Shown here one piece after another: positions 52,501-61,500 of a stretch of DNA of 64,000 nucleotides. A model generated the notes under the pieces. It did no database searches, had not been told where the DNA came from, and worked only from the letters and a program-made list of their open reading frames with translations. Source of the DNA: Chrysemys picta bellii (Eukaryota > Chordata > Testudines > Emydidae); the NCBI RefSeq assembly GCF_011386835.1, contig NC_088797.1, positions 36,331,583 to 36,395,582 of the forward strand. The letters run 5' to 3'. The first letter of the stretch is position 1, and each line of letters begins with the position of its first letter. The position numbers and the translations under genes were made by a program.

Positions 52501-55500
52501 TCGAATATAACGCGGTAAAGCAGCGCTCTGGAGGGGCGGGGCTGCGCATTCCGGTGGATCAAAGCAAGTTCAATATAACGTGGTTTCACTTATAAGGCGG
52601 TAAGATTTTTTGGCTCCTGAGGACAGCATTATATTGGGGTAGAGGTGTACTGCTTTCCTAAATATCACCCCAAGATGTCTGTACATGGATATATATATAT
52701 ATATGTGATATTTTTAACGCAAACAGGAACATATGTGGATACATTTGCTGGACGGTATACCAAACTTCATTTCAGTGCATCAGGGATGACTAAGCAACAC
52801 CCATGGTGGAGAACAGTTATGCATGCTTTCTCTATGGTGATCAACTGTTAAAAGTATAACACCAGTGATCATCACATAATTGTTTATGCAGTGTTGCTGT
52901 AGCCATGTTGGTCCCAGGATATTAGAGACACATGGTGGGTGAATTAATATCTTTTATTGGACCAACTTTTGTTGCTGAGAGAGACAAGCTTTCCAGCTTA
53001 CACAGAGCTCTTCCCAGACCTGAAGAAGAGCTCTGTGTAAGCTCGAAAGCTTGTCTCTCTCACCAACAGAAGATGGCCCAATAAAAGATATTACCTCACC
53101 TACCTTGTCTCTATAATTATTTATATTATATAGTACCAGAGTATGTGTCTGCTGAGCAACTACATTTTGTGAAAAGCCTTCTTAACGCAGGTGCAAAAAG
53201 AATGCAATCTGACGGATTTTGTTTCCACTGGCATAGTATAAAAGAATATCTGCAACAAAGTCTGTACTGGTAGAACTTTTGTGTTCCTACTGACCAAGGC
53301 TTGAAAAACCCACCTTGCCAATTCACCCAGCTCACGTAGAAATTTTTCCTAGATGAGCAGGGCCAAGGAGGCAACAACTTCTTCCCTGAAGGGAGAAGTA
53401 AGTATCAGAACAGAGTAGCCAAAATGCCTCTAGTAGTTTTCCAGTCAGAGGATGCAGGGAACAGAGTGCCCCTTCTCTTCTACGAAATGGGAGAAAAGAG
53501 ACTGAACATAAGAATGGCCATACTGGGTCAAACCAAAGGTCCATCTAGCCCACTATCCTGTCTACTGACAGTGGCCAATGCCAGGTGCCCCAGAGGGAGT
53601 GAACCCAACAGGCAATGATCAGGTGATCTTTCTCCTGCTATCCATCTCCACTCTCTGACAAACAGAGGCTAGGGACACCCCTTCCTAACCCATCCTGGCT
53701 AATATCCATTAACAGACTTAACCTCCATGAATTTATCCAGTTCTCTTTTAAACACTGTTATAGTCCTGGCCTTCACAACCTCCTCAGGCAAGGAGTTCCA
53801 CAAGTCGACTGTGCGCTGTGTGAAGAAGAACTTCCTTTTATTTGTTTTAAACCTGCTGCCCATTAATTTCATTTGGTGGCCCCTAGTTCTTGTATTATGG
53901 GAACAAGTAAATAACTTTTCCTTATTTACTTTCTCTATATCTGGGGCCATCAGTTTTTCCTTGAGGAACTGGAGTGTGAAGAGCAGAGGTGTCCACATGA
54001 AGAAGAGGGGTACTTTCTCTACATCTGGGGCCATCAGATTTAACTTGAGGAACTGGAGAGTGAAGAGCAGAGGTGTCCACATGAAGAAGAGGAGCTGGAA
54101 GAAACACCAATGTGTCCAGAAGGGCAGCAACCTCAGAGGAGCTCAACAAAGGCAGAAGGCCCCAGTGTTCATTAATTGGGGGATGGAGGGATGGAAGTCA
54201 AGATTCATTGACTGAAGAGGGGGACTGGGAAAGATCCCAGAATTAATTAACTGGGGAGAATATCAGAATGCATTTAATGCACCCCTGAGGGGAAGAATTT
54301 AATTCATGCAGAGTCAGAGTTGCTTTATTGACGAAAGAATGAATATGTGGCAATGTCAAAGCAATAGGCATGGCTCTGGGTGGGCCACTGGCTTGGGCAT
54401 GGAGTGTTTGACAGGTGTTTTTGACATGGCCAAGTAATCTCAGTTCTCGGGTGGAAAGGTGTTGAAGTTTTACAAGCTCTGACCTTAATTCTTATATTTG
54501 AAATTCCCAACAGCATTTCTGCACAGAACTTTTCATCTGTGTAAACAGCAATATTAGTGCCTCTCAGCACGCTAATCTTTATGCCTCTATCAGATGACCT
54601 CAAAGCACTTTACACATTAATTATCACAACAATATTATGAAATAGTAAGGAATGGATATATGCAAGCCACAGTTAGTCTCCTTCTTCCTGAAATGTGATT
54701 TGCTTCTTAATTTGAAATATATTAGGTTCCATCACCAATCTCAAGAGTAAGTCAGATTCACACCATATATAATTTAATGCAGCAAGCTAGTCATTAAAAC
54801 TTTTTTAGTGGTAAGAGTCAGGGTGGAACGTTCTCTCTTCTGCTATACTGTTCCAAAGAGAGATTGAAGCAACCAAAATGCTCCAGTTACATTCAGTCAT
54901 ACTCAGTGCTTCCTCTTGGAAGTCAAGTATTTTACATGTTTACAAGGATCACAATGCATAAGATTTTTTTTTCATTCATTTCAGTAGAATTGTGGAGCCA
55001 TCATGCAGTTTTAGTTTCAGGATTAGCTTTAAAATAAATAGTAACTGGAACCGCAAAACAGCATCTGCTTCCAGTGTATAAAGACAACCTTTTATTAATT
55101 TATCTTCCCCTCTCATCACCTTGTAATCTAGTACTGATAGAAAACATTTAGTAATCAATTTGTAACCACAATTAACACTAAGTACATTAAATGTCAAAAT
55201 GTTCATTACATCATTATGGTTTGAAAAACAGAACAGAGTCAGTTGGTAAAGTGGTCTTTTGTGGATAGGGGTCATCTGTGTCTGACAACTGTTTGATAGT
55301 ATATGTCAAAAGGCAGTCTCTCAGAATACGCGTCAACTGGCATTAATTTGGCCTTCTTTCCGATAGTCTCAGAGAGACTAAAAATTAAATGGGTATCGAG
55401 ATTGAACTCTAACAGATGTGGATGCAGCAGATCTGGTATACTTGCACTTTTTCGTCCCATATTGCACCTGTTCTGAGGATAAATAATTTACTGAGTACCA

Positions 55501-58500
55501 ACAGGATGCTCTGTACTCTAAAAACATAGGGCCTTTGCCTTCTACACCTGAATCAGCACAAGAGTTCCCTGTTAGAGTCCAACAGTTCGATTCATAGTAC
55601 TAACTTCGCAGGTGATGCAATGTGAAAACAGACAAACATGTTTAAGATTCTCAAACAATTTTATGTTAATTTCTCTTTAAAATATGTAGCACAAACAGAA
55701 TAGTTTATATGGTTTGTTATAAATGTTTTATTGGCATGAATTTGGGATCTTCTCTACCATATACAGTTTGTGAAGTACTTTGGCAGAATCTGAAAAATTC
55801 ACTTGATCCTCTGTTATTGAAAAGTAGGGAACTTTCTGCAGTGATTGGAATTTTGCATGTGAAGCTACCATTAAAGAGATTCTAGCTTTTACTATTTGAA
55901 AATAACCTACTAATGCATTTCTGCCTTCATGAGTCTTTATACAGGCAACTCCTGTACTTTTGCTGTTGCTCATAGTTTTGCCCAGCAGTGGGTCAGAATG
56001 AAATTAACCAACTAGTTATTTATCCTGCTGTTTTTCAAACCCAATGGCAGAGTGAAACTGACAACCATTATGTGAGTTTCACTCTACATACACACAGCAC
56101 CACAGAAATGCAGCCACAACTGGGGTGGAAAGTTCTTGGCAAAATATTGGTGGGGAAGAAAGTGCCAAGGACAGTGGAGTAAACCCATGCTTTAAAGAAA
56201 ACCGCTGCGGTTTCTTTAATGTCCAAGCAGATCAGATAGAATCTCAGTTTTTAAATTCTCACTTGCAAGAGCGTCAACAGTGTAAAGTGCATAGACCTCA
56301 ATTTACATAAGAAATGTTAAGGGCAAGTTAACCTTGCTGAGATTTAAGTTTGTGGTTTCACAGACACTAAAGTATTACAAAGAATATAAAGTATTTAAAA
56401 AGAAAAAATCATGGTTTGCCCAGAAAGAAAAAGCAAGACAGACAGTAATGTACAGCAGCTATTGTCTATATTAGCACTAACTATAGTTAATGTTTATAGA
56501 GCCTGCATGCAATTACTTCTGTTCCATTTTCTTTGCACAAGTGTCAGTTTAACACTACTTAAACAAAAGTTGAATAATAAGTGTAACCTTGTCATTATGT
56601 TACCTTTCAAGAAATTGATTACTTTCCCCCATTTCCCTGCATCAAACGGATGTAGCTTCTCCAATCCCATAAATGTGATGTTGTAGTCTGGAGAATATAC
56701 AATGGGCCAGCATGTTGGTGGAACTTCATGATACAGCTCAGTTCTGTGAGGCCTTAAGGGGAAAAAATAATAGAACCATCACTCTTCCTAACAATTGGTA
56801 AAGGAAAATCTAATGACCCCACCCCACGTTAAGCAGTGGGGCCATTGTCTGGCTTGTTGAGAACATAAGAATGGCCACACTAGATCAGACCAATGGTCTT
56901 TCCAGTCCAGTATCTTGTATTCTGACAGTGGCCAACATCAAATGCATCAAAGGGAATGAACAGAACAGGGCAATTATCAACTGATCCATCCCATCATCCA
57001 GTCCCAACATCTGGCAGTCAGAGACACAGGGACACTCAGAGCATGGGGTTGCACCCATGACCATCTTGGCTAATAGTAACTGATGGACCTATCCTCCAGG
57101 AACTTATCTAATAAATTTTGAATCCAGTTATAGCTTCTGCCTTCACAACATCACTGGCCAACAAGCTCCACAGGTTGACTGCATTGTGTGAAGAAGTACT
57201 TCCTTTTATTTTAAACCTGCTGCCTATTAATTGCATTGGGTGACCCCTGGTTCTTGTGTTATGTGAAGGAGTAAATAATTCCTTATTCACTTTCTCCATC
57301 CCATTCATGATTTTATAGGCCTCTAACATATCCCCCCACTGTCTCTTTTATAAAATGAATAGTCCCAGTCTTTTTAATCTCTCCGCATACGAAAGCTGTT
57401 CCATGCCCTTAATCGTTTTTGTTGCCCTTCTCTGTACCTTTTCCCTTTTTTCAGATGGGGCAATCAGAAGTGCATGCAGTATCAAGGTTTGGGCATACCA
57501 TGAACTTATATAGCGGCATTATGATATTTACTGTCTTATTAGCCATCCCCTTCCTAATGGTTTCTAACACTCCATTAGTTTTTCTGTCATTGCACATTAA
57601 GCAGATGTTTTCAGAGAACTATCCACAATGACTCAGAGATTCTTTTTCTGAGTATTAATAGCTAATTTGGACCCCATCACTCTGTATGTATAGTTGGAAT
57701 TATGTTTTCCACTATGCATTACTTTGTATTTATCAACATTGAATTTCATCTGCCATTTTGTTGCCCAGTTACCCAGTTTTGTGAGATCCCTGTGTAACTC
57801 TCTTGGGTAATTCTGAATCATCTGCAAACTTTGCCACCTCACTGTTTCCCCACTTTTCCAGATCATTTATGAATATGTTGAACAGCACTGGTCCCAGTAC
57901 AGATCCCTGGGGGACACAACTATTTACCTCTCTCCATTCTGAAAAACTGACCATTTATTCCTACCCATTGTTTCCTGTCTTTTAACCAGTTACTGATCCA
58001 TGAGAGGACCTTTCCTCTTATCTCATGACTCCTTAACTTTGCTTAAGAGCCTTTCGTGATGGACCTTGTCAAAGGCTTTTTAAAAGTCCAAGTACACTAT
58101 ATCCACTGGATCACCCTTGTCTACATGTTTATTGACCCCTCAAAGAATTCTAATAAATTGGTGTGCCATGATTACCTTTTATAAAAGCCATGTTGACTCT
58201 TCCCCAACAAACTGTGTTTCAGCTATGTGTCTGATAATGCTGTTCTCTACTATAGTTTCAACCAATTTGCCTAGTACTGAAGTTAGGCTTACCGGCCTGT
58301 AATTGCCAGGATCGCCTCTGAAGCCTTTATTAAAAATTGGCATCACATTAGCTATCCTCCAGTCATCTGGTACAAAAGTTGATTTAAGTGATAGGTCAAA
58401 TACCACAGTTAATAGTTCTGCAGTTTCATATTTGAATTCCTTCAGAACTCTCGGATGAATACCATCTGCTCCTGGTGACTTATTACTGTTTATTAATTAG

Positions 58501-61500
58501 TTCCAAAACCTTATCTCAGAGGCTATGCGTAGAGGAGTATGGAGGGTGTCAAGGGCCCCCCGGATTGGCCTGCTGGGGACAGGGGCTCTGTCCTTCTCTC
58601 CCTGTGCCTCCCCTCCAGCATGTTTGGCCACCTTCCCTGGCAGCCGGGCAGGGAGTGCAATGGAGCCACTTCAGCCTGAGAGAGCCGTGCGGGGAGGCTG
58701 CGGCTCCAGCTGTCATCTCCCCCATTCGGGTGGAAGACGGCTGGGAAAAACAAACATATGGTAACCCACCCTCCCCAAACCCTGCCACCCTCACTTCCGC
58801 ATTGCTGCTGGCCATGGCTGTGGCTTTAGAGCTAAGTGTCCGGCCAGCAGGCTTCCCTCTGGGGCTGCCCATCTCTGAAGGCAACAGCCCTGCCAGCAGC
58901 AGGGCAGAAGTAAGCGTGGCAATCCCATGACCATCCCCCCCCCCCCCCACAATAGCCCTGCAACCTTCCCACCCTGACTGCCTTTTGGGTCTGGACCCCC
59001 ACAGATTACAACACCGTGAAATTTCAGATGTAAACATCTGAAAACATGATATTGACTCATTTTAAAACCCCCTGGCCATGAAACTGACCAAAATGGACTG
59101 TGAATTTGGTAGGGCCCTACTCATGTCCAAGCACCTGAATTAAGCAGTATGTCAAAACACACAAAGAAGATGCAAATGATTATGTACATTAACTCATTCC
59201 AGCACTAAATTCAATTATTGACAAAACTGAGTTCCATTTCTACCTGTTCCACCCTTCTCCAAGTTGATTAAACACTAACCCATTTTAATTTTTAAAACTT
59301 AGGTCCAGTTTTTCCCTTGACATAATCTAAAGTTTATTTTGATTTACTAGGCTCAAGTTTCAAAGTTTTGTTTCTAAATACAAGTCAAAATGTACTGTCC
59401 CTACACATTAAGTATATAAGTAAGGAAAGATGCTCAACCGAACCTAAAACTCTAAGGAAATACAAAACACACTGGAAATTTAGGGTCCAAACTGTAAACT
59501 TGATTCACACAAAACTTCCACAGAGATTGTTAGAAATTCTTCCTGAGTCAGGACTACAGAATCACGTTGTGATTGTTCTATTGTCTTTCATACAAACTGT
59601 ACCTCTTGCAGAATTAAAAGAACTTTTTTTTAAAATCACGCCTCAGTCTAAAAATATTTTACCTACTATATTAAAATTAATACCTACAATTCCTGGAGAT
59701 AACAGGAAAAATATTGGGGGAAGGGGTTCTTTCCAGAATCGGACACCACTTTTTTTATAATCAGTTCTCCCTTTTGTCTGTGTGGGTTATTTTTCACACA
59801 ACAATGGAGAAAAATTAAACACACACAAAAACCTCAGGAAAATATGGCTGTAATTCAGGATGGATTAAGATTCATTTTTTTTAAAATGGATTTTTAATTT
59901 AAATTAATTGTTTATTTTTAAAAGAAAAGTATTTAAAATTAAATTTGAAATTATGGCAAACTAATGTTAAGGCCTAAACTTACTATATTCTTTAAAAATC
60001 ATGTACATTAAATAAAGAAAATATTAAGCAATACACTTGCAGATGAAATTTTAAAAAAAGTCAAATCACTGAACTGGTGAAAATCACTAAGCTAAGCACC
60101 TGGAACCAAAGTTTGTTGAAGTGCTACAACCAGCCTTTGACAGTAGTCGAAAGAACATATTTTTCTTTTCAGTATATTCAACTAGTTTAGTTCAAAGACT
60201 AATTCATACAAAGTTAAGAAACCAAGTGGAAACTTAAAAAGCATAAAAGCTTGTTTTCCTCTTCCTATCTATGAATAAAAACAAGGTGTGAGAGGATGAG
60301 ATCTACTAATTCTAATGTCTTGAAGGACACAATGCCAGAAACAATCAGTTCAATTTACTAACCATGATAATACCTGCGATTAATAAATTATTTATTTTCA
60401 ACATGTTTTGATAACTTACTTTTTTTCTTCTGTATCCAAAACATTTAAGGCAGTTTGGTTTACTTAATAAAAACAATTTTAAAATGCTGGTTTTGTGCTT
60501 TTTTAATTGTATTCTAATTTCCATCCAATTGCAGTTTGGCACAAATCACAAATAACAAATTAACCTAGTAAATAATAAATGTATCAGTTGTCATTTTCTA
60601 ACGTAATAAAAAGATAAAAATTAAGAATCTGAATAAATGTATGTTAAGCTATATATATTGCTTAAATAAATGTGTGTAGATATGGTTATCCTCCTACTTA
60701 GCAAAATAAAGTACCAAATTTAGTGTAAAAGCTATATTTAGCTGCAGATCAACTTGTTTTAAGGGTTATTGACTAATGAGATTCTACCTTTCTTCAGGAA
60801 AATAAGATGTACAAATGGAAAAACGGATTAAAATCAATTATTTAAATAAAGTTTCCTGTTTGTTGATTTCAAATCATTATTAAAAATGGTGATTGCAATC
60901 AGTCCATCCTGCTGTAAAACCACAAAAATTGGTAAGGGTACGCTTGGGTTCTCCATAAATTACTTAAAGCTTTAGGAAGTGGGTGGGTCCTTAAGTTTGC
61001 ATGTTTATTTCCAGTATTACAAAGTATTACAAATGGTCTTGAAAATCACCAAAAATTTATTACATAATTTTCAGGAGCAGGTTTAGTACCTGAAACTACT
61101 TTTAACTCATTTTTAAAACTGATCACATTTCACCTTGACTACATCTATTAAAATAATGCCAAGAATAACAGCTGAGATGCGAGGAAAGATGGATGGTCAG
61201 ATGAGCTAGAATAATAGATAACCAATGGATGAAGCAGAGCAACGCAAAAAGGCTGTTCCACCCAGAGCTGTGCTGGAGACTGAGGTACAAAACAGTGGAG
61301 CTACCGTGAAGCAGGTCAGAGAAAAAAAGCTGATGTTGGACAAGTGGAGGAAACTGACTTGGGAGGGGAAACACAGAGACTCTGGAGCGACGGGTACTGC
61401 AGAAACAAGATGCTTGACGTGATCAAAGGGTGAAAGGCTGGTGCAGAGGAAGCTAGGAGCGGAGCAGCAAGGGAGGGTCTCCCTGGGGCGGGACAGGTAA

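Larger units (their letters stand above)
51746..56603 (-). other. HDAC11 intron 2
   Basis: 4.86 kb, GT-AG. Holds the MITE at 52460, the Penelope insertion at 52888, the CR1 at 53512 and an 84-bp duplication. A degenerate MIR-like patch lies near 54570-54650 (CTCAAAGCACTTTACACATTA). The rest, 54650-56600, is AT-rich with no visible feature. Confidence 0.85.

Noticed and set aside
58475..59060. ORFs of 76-162 codons on both strands
   Set aside because: Compositional frames in the GC-rich repeat 58515-59123.
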